Assembly (NCBI RefSeq): GCF_003946335.1 | Contig: NZ_RHNX01000019.1 | Span: 1 to 55,759 of the forward strand | DNA length: 55,759 nt | Source: Levilactobacillus fujinensis | GTDB taxonomy: Bacteria > Bacillota > Bacilli > Lactobacillales > Lactobacillaceae | Reading direction: 5' to 3' | Shown: piece after piece, positions 16,243 through 25,294 of the stretch | How positions within the stretch are numbered: the stretch's first letter is position 1 | Layout of the letters: the number at the start of each line of letters is the position of its first letter | The notes under the pieces: model-generated | The model's input: only the letters and a program-made list of their open reading frames with translations | Told to the model about the DNA's origin: nothing | Database searches by the model: none | Position numbers and translations under genes: made by a program

Positions 16243-17961
16243 ATGCAAACACCAGCACCAATCGACTTGGCTTCTTTTTATGCCAACCCGGACCGTAGCG
16301 TCGCCGTTTTGAACTATAATGAACACTTTATGACGAGTATTTTTGATCTGGTCAACAGCGATGAGTTGGCGCGGTTCGTTCAGCTCTTCTTGACTGAGCA
16401 GCGCGCCAAGACGCCGGCCGATGCCGATCCAGCAACGACCTTTAATCTGGTCACCCCGGCAGAGTATTTAACGACCATCAAAGCCGTTTTGACTGACCGG
16501 ACAGACGCGTACGAGCAATTTCAGCCAGTGGAGATTTTAGCAAGCATTGAGGATCTTTATTCCTATTATCGGACCTATTTACGGGTCGCCACGATGACTA
16601 TTAAGCAAAATGACGTAATGGCGAGCGAATTTATGATGATTGATCAACAATTTAACGACTTAGTCATTCGGCTGTACCGGACGATCGAAGAAAAATTACA
16701 GGGGCACGCCAACCACGTTTATCGACAAGTCAACGCTGGCTCCACGGCCTGTGTCTTGCTACAAAAGGTCGCTTGGCCAGTGCCTGCCGGGTATGAAGCA
16801 CTGAAAAATATTCGTTTCATAAGTCGCCTGATGTTGCGGCCACCAATGATGTTGCACACCAAGAGTAACAAGCGAAAGGGGCATTTCACGGCAACGGCAG
16901 TCAATCCAATTGAAAACTTCACGGGTACCAATGACGACTGGTACTGCTACCCGGCCTTGATTGGGGAAAGTTTGGCCTATATTTACTTCCATCGCGACTA
17001 TTTGGCATCCGGATTGGCCCTCGCCAACCTATTCCAATTGGCCGACCGCGACCAAATTGTGGGAAAGAAGCCTGACCTGGTCCTGCTGTTTGGGACACCG
17101 GGAGTTGCTGGCGATGACCAACCTGAAAATGGTCACTACTTCTATGACGAACAGAATCAACTGTATGTCGGTCAGGTACCGTACAATGATCAGACGACCT
17201 ACTTTGGCTACATGAAGAAGATGTGTCTGACGTTACACAACCTGCACATGATTGCCGAGAAGCGGCTGCCAATTCACGGTTCGATGGTCAAAATTACGTT
17301 TACGAATGGTCAGACCAAGACCGTTGTATTCTTTGGTGATTCCGGTGCTGGTAAATCTGAATCCATCGAGGCCTTACAAACGGTGGCCGACGAGCAAATT
17401 GCCAACATCGAAACCATCTTTGATGACATGGGCAGCTTTACCCTGGCCGATGGCAAATTATATGCGCAGGGAACCGAGACTGGGGCCTTTGTCCGCCTCG
17501 ATGACCTGAGCAGTGAAGTGGCCTTTAACAACATGGACCGTGGTATTTACATGAATCCCGAGCAGCAGAACGCGCGGGTCATCATTCCGGCCAACACCTG
17601 GCCACGGGTCGTGGCCCATCACGAGATCGATATGTGGGTCTACGCGAACAACTACGATGATGCGGTCGGCGTGCACCGGTTCGCGGACCAGCAGTCAGCG
17701 GAAGCTACCTTTGTTGCGGGCAAACGTAAGGCACTGGGGACTACTGATGAAGTAGGAATGAGTACCACATTCTTTGCCAATCCGTTTGGCCCAGTTCAAG
17801 AACAAGCCGCAACGCAACCAATTATTGACGCCGTCTTTGACCGTTTATTCAAAGACAACGTTTATGTCGGCGAAATCTACACGCACCTCGGCAACGACAA
17901 ATCCCAAGATAAGTTGAATGCGTCGGCTCGGGAGTTGTTGGTGGAACTGTTGGCGCTGTAA
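16243..17961 (+). CDS. P-loop kinase-like protein related to PEP carboxykinase/HPr kinase
   Basis: A 572-residue cytosolic protein. The clear motif is a P-loop at 365-373 (FFGDSGAGKSES), preceded by RLPIHGSMVKI (341-351) and followed by a strand with an acidic pair (IFDDMG, 392-397). This H-G-S, G-x-S-G-x-G-K-S, D-D layout recalls HPr kinase-like proteins, and lactobacillar homologues are, to my recollection, often labelled PEP carboxykinase. Standard ATP-PEPCK motifs (GLSGTGKTT, GDDEHGW, the ENTR-type arginine loop) are not visible, so carboxykinase activity is doubtful. The N-terminal 240 residues are helical and unfamiliar. GAAAGGGG lies before the ATG. It stands alone between two repeat copies. 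Confidence 0.6.
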   Translation: MQTPAPIDLASFYANPDRSVAVLNYNEHFMTSIFDLVNSDELARFVQLFLTEQRAKTPADADPATTFNLVTPAEYLTTIKAVLTDRTDAYEQFQPVEILASIEDLYSYYRTYLRVATMTIKQNDVMASEFMMIDQQFNDLVIRLYRTIEEKLQGHANHVYRQVNAGSTACVLLQKVAWPVPAGYEALKNIRFISRLMLRPPMMLHTKSNKRKGHFTATAVNPIENFTGTNDDWYCYPALIGESLAYIYFHRDYLASGLALANLFQLADRDQIVGKKPDLVLLFGTPGVAGDDQPENGHYFYDEQNQLYVGQVPYNDQTTYFGYMKKMCLTLHNLHMIAEKRLPIHGSMVKITFTNGQTKTVVFFGDSGAGKSESIEALQTVADEQIANIETIFDDMGSFTLADGKLYAQGTETGAFVRLDDLSSEVAFNNMDRGIYMNPEQQNARVIIPANTWPRVVAHHEIDMWVYANNYDDAVGVHRFADQQSAEATFVAGKRKALGTTDEVGMSTTFFANPFGPVQEQAATQPIIDAVFDRLFKDNVYVGEIYTHLGNDKSQDKLNASARELLVELLAL

Positions 17962-17984
17962 AACAAAGCCTGTAGATTTATAGC

Positions 17985-18070
17985 GAACTGAGATTGAAAG
18001 TTTTGACTGTTGTCATAACGATGCGGAGATTAAAATTGGGTAATGACGTTCAGTCAGCGTTTTACCGGTT
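17985..18070 (+). repeat. Dispersed repeat, module C, copy 4, with start of module B
   Basis: GAGATTGAAAG, CTGTTGTCATAACGATG, GGAGATTAAAATTGGG and GCGTTTTACCGG match the C-to-B transition at 40410-40510 (opposite strand). Beyond 18070 the similarity to module B is lost. It fills part of the interval 17962-18247; a terminator fills the rest. Confidence 0.7.
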
Positions 18071-18186
18071 ATTTAGTAGTTGGTCCGAGGCAAACACGTG
18101 CTTGCGGTCTATACGATTGGCTAATGTCGCTTTTTTAATGATATTTTGTTGTCAGATTAAAGCGCAGTGATATCCTATAATCGAAC

Positions 18187-18238
18187 GAAAAAAACGTAGA
18201 TACTATCTGTTAGAAATCAGATAATGTCTACGTTTTTA
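18187..18238. terminator. Bidirectional terminator downstream of etfA
   Basis: AAAAACGTAGA and TCTACGTTTTT form the base of the stem, with ATCTG/CAGAT continuing it above a small internal loop. It lies 10 bp past the etfA stop codon and can also stop plus-strand transcription. Confidence 0.88.
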
Positions 18239-18247
18239 TATATAATC

Positions 18248-19213
18248 TTAGTTAAACTGCGCGAGGAGGGCAGCCATGAAGGCTTGTGCATCCCCCACGT
18301 AGCCATAATCCGCTACGTCGAAGATTGGCGCGTGGGGATCGGCGTTAACGGCCACGATGGTCTGTGAGTCCTGCATGCCAACCAAATACTGGACGGCGCC
18401 ACTGATGCCGAAGTTTAAAATCAGCTCGGGATGAATCGTGTTGCCACTCTGACCAATCTGGTCGTCGTGGGTGAAACGGTCCTGGTCGGTCAATGGCCGT
18501 GAGACCCCGATGCGACCGCCAAGCTTTTCGGCTAATTTAGTGGCGGTATCAATGCTAGCATCGCTGGCAGCGCCCCGACCTAGGGCGACAACGCGGCTGG
18601 CATCACCGACCGTGGTGGCCGTGTTAACAACCGGTCGCGCCGTCGTCACCTTGAGCCGATCGACGGGGTGGAAAGTGACCGTAGTCGTTGTGATGGTGGC
18701 ATCACCGGTCGCTGGCGTGGCAACAAAGGTATTGGGCCGTACGCTTGCCATTTGTGGCCGGTGGTCTGGGCAAATGATTTCGCACATAATGTTGTCGCCG
18801 TAAGAGGGCTTGGTGGCGACCAAGGTTTCATCGTCGAAACGCAGGTCCAGACAGTCGGCGGTCAAGCCGGTTTGTAGCTTGGCTTGGAGTCGCGGGGCGA
18901 TAGAACGGCCAGTGATGGTTGCACCAAATAAAATCGAGTTGGGCTGGTAAGCGTCTACCAGTTGTTTCAGGGCGTCGGCATGTTCGGCGTCGGTTGCCGT
19001 TGGAAAGCGGTCGTCACGGACGATGCGAATCTCGTCGGGGCCGTAAGCCGTGAGTTCGTTTTCCAAATGATCGGTCGTGGCTTCCAACAAAATTGTCACG
19101 ACTTTAAATTGGTTACTGGCTAGGCTTTTGGCTTTTGTAATTAATTGTTGGGTCGTGGGTTCAACGTGGTCTAAGCGGCGTTCCGCAATGACCCAAAGTT
19201 CTGGTTTTGACAT
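18248..19213 (-). CDS. etfA: Electron transfer flavoprotein, alpha subunit
   Basis: A 321-residue FAD-binding ETF alpha subunit that pairs with EtfB to carry electrons from the acyl-CoA dehydrogenase encoded upstream. The C-terminal FAD domain is clear: ALGRGAAS near residue 210, SRPLTDQDRFTHDDQIGQSG near 239-258, LILNFGISGAVQYLVGM, and VNADPHAPIFDVADYGYVGD near 290-309. The N-terminal domain is shorter and Thr-rich. GGAGGAATCTGCC precedes the ATG. It lies 13 bp after etfB and ends the operon. No membrane ETF-quinone oxidoreductase or ferredoxin gene is nearby. Confidence 0.92.
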   Translation of the reverse strand: MSKPELWVIAERRLDHVEPTTQQLITKAKSLASNQFKVVTILLEATTDHLENELTAYGPDEIRIVRDDRFPTATDAEHADALKQLVDAYQPNSILFGATITGRSIAPRLQAKLQTGLTADCLDLRFDDETLVATKPSYGDNIMCEIICPDHRPQMASVRPNTFVATPATGDATITTTTVTFHPVDRLKVTTARPVVNTATTVGDASRVVALGRGAASDASIDTATKLAEKLGGRIGVSRPLTDQDRFTHDDQIGQSGNTIHPELILNFGISGAVQYLVGMQDSQTIVAVNADPHAPIFDVADYGYVGDAQAFMAALLAQFN

Positions 19214-19226
19214 GGCAGATTCCTCC

Positions 19227-20018
19227 TTAGATGAGTTGACGGTGCTTCAGGGCCTTGATCAACTGACTGGCAGCTTCGGTTGGCGTTCCGGTCAGCGGTG
19301 TCAGTTCCCTTTTAACGGGTTCTGGCGCATAGACCTTAGTCACAATGGTTGGTGATCCGGCTTGGCCTAAACGAGAATCGTCGAGGTCAAGGTCGTCGTG
19401 ATGCCAAACAGTCAGGGGTTTGGCAAAGCTCAACTGAATGTTACGTGGCGTTGGGTAGCGAGGCGTGTTTAATTCACTGCGAACACTGACTACGGCGGGC
19501 AAGGTCGCCACGAGCGTCTGCTTGGTGTCTTCCAGTAGCCGTTCGGCCGTGACTTCGTTCGGACCACTTAGGCGTAAGCTAGCGGCGTAAGTGATCTGTG
19601 GCTGGTGTAAGAATTCGGCGACGATGGGACCGACCTGACCCGTATCGGCATCGACGGCTTGACGACCAAATAAAACCAGGTCGACGGCTCCGATTTGCTT
19701 AACGGCTTGCGCAATCACGTAACCGGTCGCTAAGGTGTCGGCACCGGCAAATGCGCGGTCGGACAACAAGACACCGGCGTCGGCGCCCATCGCCATGCCC
19801 TCGCGCAGGGATTCTGCGTAGTCGTCGGGTCCCATGCTAAGGAGCACGACTTCGGCATCGTTGTTGGCGTCCTTCAATTGGAGGGCCTGTTCAACGGCAT
19901 TTTTATCAAATGGATTCATGACCCCCGCCAGGCCACGGCGGTCCAGATTATGGGTGACCGGGTCGATGGTGACATCGTTTGTTTCGGGAACTTGTTTGAT
20001 ACAAACCACGATTTTCAT
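19227..20018 (-). CDS. etfB: Electron transfer flavoprotein, beta subunit
   Basis: A 263-residue ETF beta subunit. Family stretches are MKIVVCIKQVPETNDVTID at the start, NPFDKNAVEQALQLKD near 35-50, LFGRQAVDADTGQVGP near 119-134, and ATLPAVVSVRSELNTPRYPT near 170. The D-x-DTxQVGP form of the nucleotide-binding loop is like that of anaerobe ETFs that bind NADH and bifurcate electrons, and unlike the mitochondrial form; this is suggestive only. I chose the ATG at 20018 with AGGAGGTTTCCC upstream; a longer frame has no ribosome binding site. It lies 10 bp after the dehydrogenase gene. Confidence 0.92.
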   Translation of the reverse strand: MKIVVCIKQVPETNDVTIDPVTHNLDRRGLAGVMNPFDKNAVEQALQLKDANNDAEVVLLSMGPDDYAESLREGMAMGADAGVLLSDRAFAGADTLATGYVIAQAVKQIGAVDLVLFGRQAVDADTGQVGPIVAEFLHQPQITYAASLRLSGPNEVTAERLLEDTKQTLVATLPAVVSVRSELNTPRYPTPRNIQLSFAKPLTVWHHDDLDLDDSRLGQAGSPTIVTKVYAPEPVKRELTPLTGTPTEAASQLIKALKHRQLI

Positions 20019-20028
20019 GGGAAACCTC

Positions 20029-21150
20029 CTATTTACTGAATTCAGCGTTGGCAATGGCGGACCGCATTTTCTCGACGGTTCCTTCGGCAATTTCCATGGC
20101 CCGTGCGTCGCGAATCAAGTGCTCAACGGGATACTCGCGACTGTAACCGTAACCGGCCAAAATTTGTAGGGTATCATCGCCGGCACTAACGGCGGAGCGC
20201 GAACCGTGGGCTTTTGCCATGGCGGCTTCTTCACTGTACGGTTGACCAGCAGCCTTGAGCTGGGCGGCCCGTTGGTAGAGTAACTTCGTTGTTTCCTTAC
20301 GCATGGCAATGTCGGCGACCTTGCGGTGGGTGACCTGGAGCTCGGTCAGTGGTTTGTCGCCAGCTTTGCGTTCCTTGGCATAGTCCGTTGCGATTTTTAA
20401 GTCGTGTTCCATGATGCCGGTCAGCACGGCCCCCATCAGGATGCGGGCATCATCATGCGCCGAGTCGCCAATTTTGCCACCATCGCCGAGTTTTCCCAGT
20501 AAATGATCGTCGTCCACGACTATGTGGTCCATGACGATTTCGCCGACTGGGGTGCCTCGAAGGCCGATAAAGTCTTCACGCTTACCAAATGAAAAACCGG
20601 GCATGTCTTGATCCACAACAAAGACGGAGAGCTCCTTAGGCGCAGTCTTGACTAGCACACAGTAGACTTGGGCAAGCCCACCGTTCGTGATCATGATCTT
20701 GTCGCCGGTGATGATCCAGTGATCGCCTTCGCGGGTCGCAGTCGAGCTGATGCCCATGGGATTCGATCCGCCGCTGGCTTCGGTCATGGAAAAGGCGAAG
20801 ATGCGATCGTTAGCCGAGGGTAGTAATTGCTGTTGTAAGGCGGGTGTCCCGAATTTTAAAATCTGGTCGATGGTCTTGAAATGACCTTCGAGGGTCACAG
20901 CCGTACTGGCGTTTCCCTGAGCAATGTGATTTAGGGCCGTTGCCGTGACCTCGGGGCCGAAACCGGCACCACCGAATTTCTGGGGTAACATGAGGCCCAA
21001 GAAACCAGTATCTGTGAGCTTTTGGATGAAGCCTGCGGGAAAATCCCCGGCGGCGTCCATCGGCATGTCCTGGGGAGCAATCTCCCGGGCAGTGTAATCA
21101 TCAACCATTTGTAACAAAAGCTTTTCTGCGGCAAGTGTTGTGACTGGCAT
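20029..21150 (-). CDS. Acyl-CoA dehydrogenase
   Basis: A 373-residue flavoprotein of the acyl-CoA dehydrogenase family. The order is an N-terminal helical domain, the FAD/substrate strand FAFSMTEASGGSNPMGISS near 136-154, WIITGDKIMITNGG near 163-176, and the C-terminal helical domain with QILAGYGYSREYPVEHLIRD near 328-347 and AEGTVEKMR (family catalytic-Glu region). Adjacent etfB and etfA supply its electron carrier. The natural substrate is unknown; caffeoyl-CoA- or butyryl-CoA-type reductase complexes have the same gene order (established for anaerobes). I chose the ATG at 21150 because AAGGAGGAACTTCACT precedes it. No acyl-CoA ligase, thiolase or hydratase gene is in the window. Confidence 0.88.
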   Translation of the reverse strand: MPVTTLAAEKLLLQMVDDYTAREIAPQDMPMDAAGDFPAGFIQKLTDTGFLGLMLPQKFGGAGFGPEVTATALNHIAQGNASTAVTLEGHFKTIDQILKFGTPALQQQLLPSANDRIFAFSMTEASGGSNPMGISSTATREGDHWIITGDKIMITNGGLAQVYCVLVKTAPKELSVFVVDQDMPGFSFGKREDFIGLRGTPVGEIVMDHIVVDDDHLLGKLGDGGKIGDSAHDDARILMGAVLTGIMEHDLKIATDYAKERKAGDKPLTELQVTHRKVADIAMRKETTKLLYQRAAQLKAAGQPYSEEAAMAKAHGSRSAVSAGDDTLQILAGYGYSREYPVEHLIRDARAMEIAEGTVEKMRSAIANAEFSK

Positions 21151-21171
21151 AGTGAAGTTCCTCCTTATCAA

Positions 21172-21749
21172 ACGATTTAATTGTGGTGTGGGTCGTCGTA
21201 GGTTGGCAAGAACTGCGCCCGGAGATTTAAAGTCAAGGGTCGTCCAGCCAGCCGATAACGACGTAACGTGAGTGAATTGCGTTTATAATCTCTGGATAGT
21301 AGCCTTTACCATAAGGTGACAAGCCGACACCCACTTCATTGTTCATCACTGAACGATGTGGCGTAAGTATAGCTAATAATCACGTGATAAGTCCAGTGCA
21401 TATTTCAGTTATTAGAATATTAGATATTCTTAGCAAGAATAAATACGATTCTAAAATAATATATTTGGCTTTAACTGATGACGTTGTTATTCAAAAAAAG
21501 TAGGCGATAGTCCTTGATATAAAGGCAATCCTAAATGTCTGCTTAAAAAGGATGATTTCTACGAGAAGATTTTCCGGAGGCACAATTTTGTTTATAATTT
21601 GTGCGTGATTGGCGAGAAATTTTGGTGATTTACGCGGCCTAAACAGAAAATTAGTTTGTGCACGCTGACTAAAACGGGTGAATTTGGTTACGAATTTTGG
21701 GCCACAGAGACAAAGCGGTAATGACTGAATCTTAGCAATCAGAAAATTT
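21172..21749. other. Long intergenic region between the etf operon and galM
   Basis: AT-rich divergent region with no gene that I can support. It holds scattered promoter-like words, for example a TATAAT inside an imperfect dyad GCACAA...TTGTGC near 21580-21604, and a small GTTCA/TGAAC hairpin near 21342-21355. No member of the dispersed repeat family was recognised here. Confidence 0.5.
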
Positions 21750-21794
21750 TAGTAAAAAATTGGTACTTACCAGCGGAGTATTATACAATGAAAC
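21750..21794 (+). promoter_or_regulatory. galM promoter region with possible GalR operator
   Basis: TTGGTA and TATACA are spaced by 16 bp just before the gene. Overlapping it, TAGTAAAAAATT (21750-21761) followed by TACT repeats a 12-base word also found in the galK leader at 27317-27328. A shared word upstream of two galactose genes fits a GalR site (inference). Confidence 0.4.
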
Positions 21795-21826
21795 CGGATT
21801 CTTTTAATTTGGAGGTGCCATTTTTT

Positions 21827-22849
21827 ATGGAAATTACCACAAGCGCTGCTGGGATGTTGCACCAGCAAGAAGTTACCAAATACTTATTGACCAATCAACA
21901 AGGGACACGGGTCGCCATTTTGACCTGGGGCGCGACGCTACAAGAATTTAGTGTCGATGAAGATGGTCAACGTCGTCAATTGATTGTGAACTTACCTAAT
22001 CTAGCTGATTACGATCACAACCCCTATTACTTATGCCAAACGTTAGGCCGAGTTGCTGGCCGAATCGCCGGTGCGCAATTTGATCTGGATGGCCGAACGA
22101 TTCATTTGGATGCTAACGAAGAACCAAATGCTAGTCATGGTGGGCCACATGGGTTTACCTTCGTCAATTGGGCCGCCACGACGACACAGACCGCTGATAC
22201 CGCAAGTGTTGTGCTGACTCATACGGCCACAACTGCCGATGACAAGTATCCGGGTAACCTCAAGACGACGGTCACTTACACGTTGACCGAGGAAAACCGG
22301 CTAGACATTACCTTTGACGCACAGAGTGATGCTACCACCCTGTTCAACCCAACAGTCCACACCTACTTTAACGTCACCGATGACCAACATAGTCTGGATG
22401 ATCAGTGGTTGAAGCTGAGTGGCGACAAGCGTTTGGTCTTAGACCAAGCCAAGATTCCAACCGGTGAAATGGCCGCCACTGCGACTACCGGTTATGATTT
22501 CAGCAAACCACGGACGATCAAAGATGGCTTAGACCAATTACACCGAACGGGGCAAGTCGAATATGATGATGCCTTTGTTGTGGAGCCTAGCAAGGACACC
22601 CCAATTGCCACGATTGGGGACACTACCGGCCACCGCGAAGTCCAAGTTTATTCCGACCGCAACGGGCTAGTTGTCTTCACAGCCAACCCAACGGACGAAA
22701 AGCGTGCTGACCAACGGGACTACAATGCACTAGCCATGGAAGCCCAAACATTACCAGATGCCATTCACCATACGGACTTTGGCGACGTGATTTTACCGGC
22801 TAACCAACCCGTCACCCATTTAATTAGCTATCAGTACATTAGAAAGTAA
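21827..22849 (+). CDS. galM: Aldose 1-epimerase (galactose mutarotase)
   Basis: A 340-residue GalM that interconverts beta- and alpha-D-galactose so that GalK can use it. Motifs are LGRVAGRIAGAQF near 78-90, SHGGPHGF near 107-114 (His), the catalytic His in NPTVHTYFN near 178-186, DDAFV (Asp) near 250, and the catalytic Glu in ALAMEAQTLPDA near 309-320. Length is normal. I chose the ATG at 21827 with TTGGAGGTGCC upstream; an ATG at 21788 lacks a ribosome binding site. It is 14 bp ahead of pgm, one transcript. First gene of the galactose region. Confidence 0.92.
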   Translation: MEITTSAAGMLHQQEVTKYLLTNQQGTRVAILTWGATLQEFSVDEDGQRRQLIVNLPNLADYDHNPYYLCQTLGRVAGRIAGAQFDLDGRTIHLDANEEPNASHGGPHGFTFVNWAATTTQTADTASVVLTHTATTADDKYPGNLKTTVTYTLTEENRLDITFDAQSDATTLFNPTVHTYFNVTDDQHSLDDQWLKLSGDKRLVLDQAKIPTGEMAATATTGYDFSKPRTIKDGLDQLHRTGQVEYDDAFVVEPSKDTPIATIGDTTGHREVQVYSDRNGLVVFTANPTDEKRADQRDYNALAMEAQTLPDAIHHTDFGDVILPANQPVTHLISYQYIRK

Positions 22850-22863
22850 GAGGAGAGATTACA

Positions 22864-24597
22864 ATGAGTTGGCAAGAAAATTACCAAGTGTGGCAACAAC
22901 AACCGACGATGATTCCATACATCAAGGCCGAGTTAACGGCAATCGCCGATGACGACGCTGCGAAAAAGGCGGCTTTTACGGGGCCAATGAGCTTTGGGAC
23001 GGCCGGCATGCGCGGGGTTATGGGACCAGGAATCGGTCAAATGAACGTCTACACGGTCCGGCAAGCCACTGAAGGGGTCGCCCGTTATCTGGATACCCTG
23101 GATGAAGCCACAAAGCAACGCGGGGTCGCCATTAGTTTCGATTCCCGTTACCACTCCAACGAATTCGCGCATGAAGCGGCCCACGTTTTGGGCGCCCATC
23201 ACATCCCAAGCTACGTTTTCGATGACATGCGGCCCACACCAGAATTGTCCTTCGCCGTTCGTCATTTAAACACGGCTATGGGGATCATGATTACGGCCAG
23301 CCACAACCCTAAACAGTACAATGGCTTTAAGATCTATGGCCCAGATGGTGGGCAAATGCCACCTAAGGCGTCCGATATGATTACCGAGTTCGTCCGTTCT
23401 GCCAAGGATGTCTTCGGCATTGCGGTCGCTGAGGAACAACATCTACGTGCCGACAACACACTCCAGATTATTGGGGAAAACGTTGATCAACCTTACCTGA
23501 AAAATGTCGAGAGCGTTACCATCAACGCTGACCTGGTTCACAGTGTGGGGAAGACCATGAAGTTGATCTACACACCGCTTCATGGGACGGGGAAGGTCAT
23601 CGGCGAACGTGCCTTGCGTGGCGCCGGCTTTGAAAACTTTACCATGGTTCCCGAACAAGCCATTGCCGATCCTGAGTTTCCAACTGTGCCGTTCCCGAAC
23701 CCCGAGTTCTCGCAAGCCTTTGACATGGCGATTGCCTTAGGAAAGAAGGAAGGGGCTGACTTACTAGTCGCTACCGATCCCGATGCCGACCGCTTGGGTG
23801 CTGCTGTTCGTGAACCGAATGGGGACTACCAATTGTTGACGGGAAACCAAATTGCCTCGATTCTGTTGGCATACATTTTAAAGGCGCGTAAGCAGTCTGG
23901 ACAGTTGCCAGCTGACGGGCGAGTCGTGAAGTCCATCGTTTCGACCGAGCTGGCCACCAAGATTGCGGCCGCTTACGGCGTTGAAATGAAGAACGTGTTG
24001 ACTGGGTTCAAGTTTATTGCTGAACAGATTCACCAGTACGAAACCAATCACGATCACACCTTCCTGTTTGGCTTTGAGGAAAGTTATGGCTACCTGATCA
24101 AGCCATTCGTCCGGGACAAAGACGCCATCCAATCGACGGTCTTGCTGGCCGAAGTCGCTGCTGATTACAAGCAACGGGGGATGACCCTTTACGATGGCAT
24201 CGAGGAACTTTACGCGACCTACGGCTACTTTGCCGAAAAGACCACGTTTGAGGAATTCCCTGGTGTTGACGGTGCCGACCAAATGGCCCACCTGATGAGC
24301 GAATTCAGAGAAAATGCACCGAAGTCCTTTGCCGACACAACGATTGCTGCCGTCGAAGACTTCTCGACGGGTGTGAAGACGGCGGCTGATGGGACGACCA
24401 ACAAAATCGATCTGCCACAGTCAAACGTTTTGAAGTATTGGCTGAGTGATGGCACTTGGATCTGCATTCGGCCTTCAGGGACCGAACCTAAAGTCAAGTT
24501 CTACATTGGAACCAGCGATAAGACCGATGCAGCTGCCCATGCGCGACTGGACCGGTTCGAACAAGCTTTGAAGGCTTATGTTAGTTCTGTAAAATAG
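22864..24597 (+). CDS. pgm: Alpha-phosphoglucomutase/phosphomannomutase family
   Basis: A 577-residue alpha-D-phosphohexomutase that turns glucose-1-phosphate from the Leloir pathway into glucose-6-phosphate. The four-domain layout is visible: FGTAGMRGVMG near 44-54, the phosphoserine loop MITASHNPKQYNG with Ser146, the metal loop DPDADRLG near 302-309, the sugar-specificity loop FGFEESYGYL near 402-411, and the phosphate-binding loop RPSGTEPKVKFYIGTS near the C-terminus. AAGAGGAGAG precedes the ATG. Cotranscribed with galM. It is unrelated in fold to the beta-PGM-like protein at 1394. Confidence 0.93.
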   Translation: MSWQENYQVWQQQPTMIPYIKAELTAIADDDAAKKAAFTGPMSFGTAGMRGVMGPGIGQMNVYTVRQATEGVARYLDTLDEATKQRGVAISFDSRYHSNEFAHEAAHVLGAHHIPSYVFDDMRPTPELSFAVRHLNTAMGIMITASHNPKQYNGFKIYGPDGGQMPPKASDMITEFVRSAKDVFGIAVAEEQHLRADNTLQIIGENVDQPYLKNVESVTINADLVHSVGKTMKLIYTPLHGTGKVIGERALRGAGFENFTMVPEQAIADPEFPTVPFPNPEFSQAFDMAIALGKKEGADLLVATDPDADRLGAAVREPNGDYQLLTGNQIASILLAYILKARKQSGQLPADGRVVKSIVSTELATKIAAAYGVEMKNVLTGFKFIAEQIHQYETNHDHTFLFGFEESYGYLIKPFVRDKDAIQSTVLLAEVAADYKQRGMTLYDGIEELYATYGYFAEKTTFEEFPGVDGADQMAHLMSEFRENAPKSFADTTIAAVEDFSTGVKTAADGTTNKIDLPQSNVLKYWLSDGTWICIRPSGTEPKVKFYIGTSDKTDAAAHARLDRFEQALKAYVSSVK

Positions 24598-24675
24598 GGC
24601 TTGAACTAGGTCACACGGTGGTTGCCAGAGATTCAGCTGCACTGGTTGGCCGCCACAATACACATTAAAATTCAT

Positions 24676-24716
24676 AGGAGCTCGTCTAACCAGAATGGGG
24701 TTGGGCGGGCTCTTTT
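24676..24716 (+). terminator. Terminator after pgm
   Basis: GGAGCTCGTCTAACC pairs, with a few G-U matches, with GGTTGGGCGGGCTCTTTT, followed by a T-run. It ends the galM-pgm transcript about 80 bp past the stop codon. Confidence 0.8.
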
Positions 24717-24755
24717 ATGCCTTATCTGCACGACGAGAGTTTTAAAAACTTCTTA

Positions 24756-24790
24756 TGGTGTCACAACGATACTGAGACTAAAATTAGACC
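24756..24790 (+). repeat. Dispersed repeat, module C fragment
   Basis: GGTGTCACAACGATACTGAG then ACTAAAATTAGACC: the most conserved core of module C, also at 16019-16049. Flanks of the full module are absent. Confidence 0.65.
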
Positions 24791-24799
24791 GCAAATTGA

Positions 24800-25112
24800 C
24801 GAATCTGAGCCGACGGAATTCCTGACAATTGCAATGTGGCCAATTTATCCTCATTTGGGAATGCCAATGGCTGCTAACACTGGATTAAAGCACACAATGC
24901 CACTTTCTTTAGGCCGTATTGAAAACGTAGAAGCACGATTAAGCGTAAATATTGGTGAAATAGCAGATGCTAAATATATGTTTAGTAAATTTTTAGTCAA
25001 CAAAATACAACCGGTTGCAATGCCTGCGTAGAACATGTTTGGCAAATACTTAGTAATTATTTACACAATAAAAAAGGTTGCATCTTATGGTCCAGACCGT
25101 TATTATTACCAC
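24800..25112. other. Intergenic stretch between pgm and the galactose uptake genes
   Basis: More AT-rich than the coding neighbours. Overlapping open frames of 104 codons (plus, 24717-25031) and 64 codons (minus, 24851-25045) exist but have no ribosome binding site or recognisable motif. The minus one is rich in hydrophobic residues and could be a gene remnant. No function assigned. Confidence 0.35.
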
Positions 25113-25127
25113 TGTAAAGCGCTTACA
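25113..25127. promoter_or_regulatory. cre-like site upstream of the galactose uptake genes
   Basis: TGTAAAGCGCTTACA is a near-palindrome around GCGC. It matches the right half of the cre consensus fully and has two mismatches in the left half. It lies about 170 bp before the small ORF that starts the uptake unit, so CcpA control is plausible. Confidence 0.5.
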
Positions 25128-25294
25128 TTTAAGTAAAATGTTAAACGTGACTTTACTAGATTAGTTAACTAACACTTATCTACTCAGGTTAAACCGACTT
25201 ACCGTGACTGATGTAATCGATTGTATTCGCCGAGAAGCGGCCGTTGATGGGTAACCTAAGTGGATAATGAGATAAGACTAAGGAGTGTTTCCAA

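Noticed and set aside
24717-25045. Overlapping plus (104-codon) and minus (64-codon) frames after pgm
   Set aside because: No start signals, no motif; the plus frame runs through the module C fragment.
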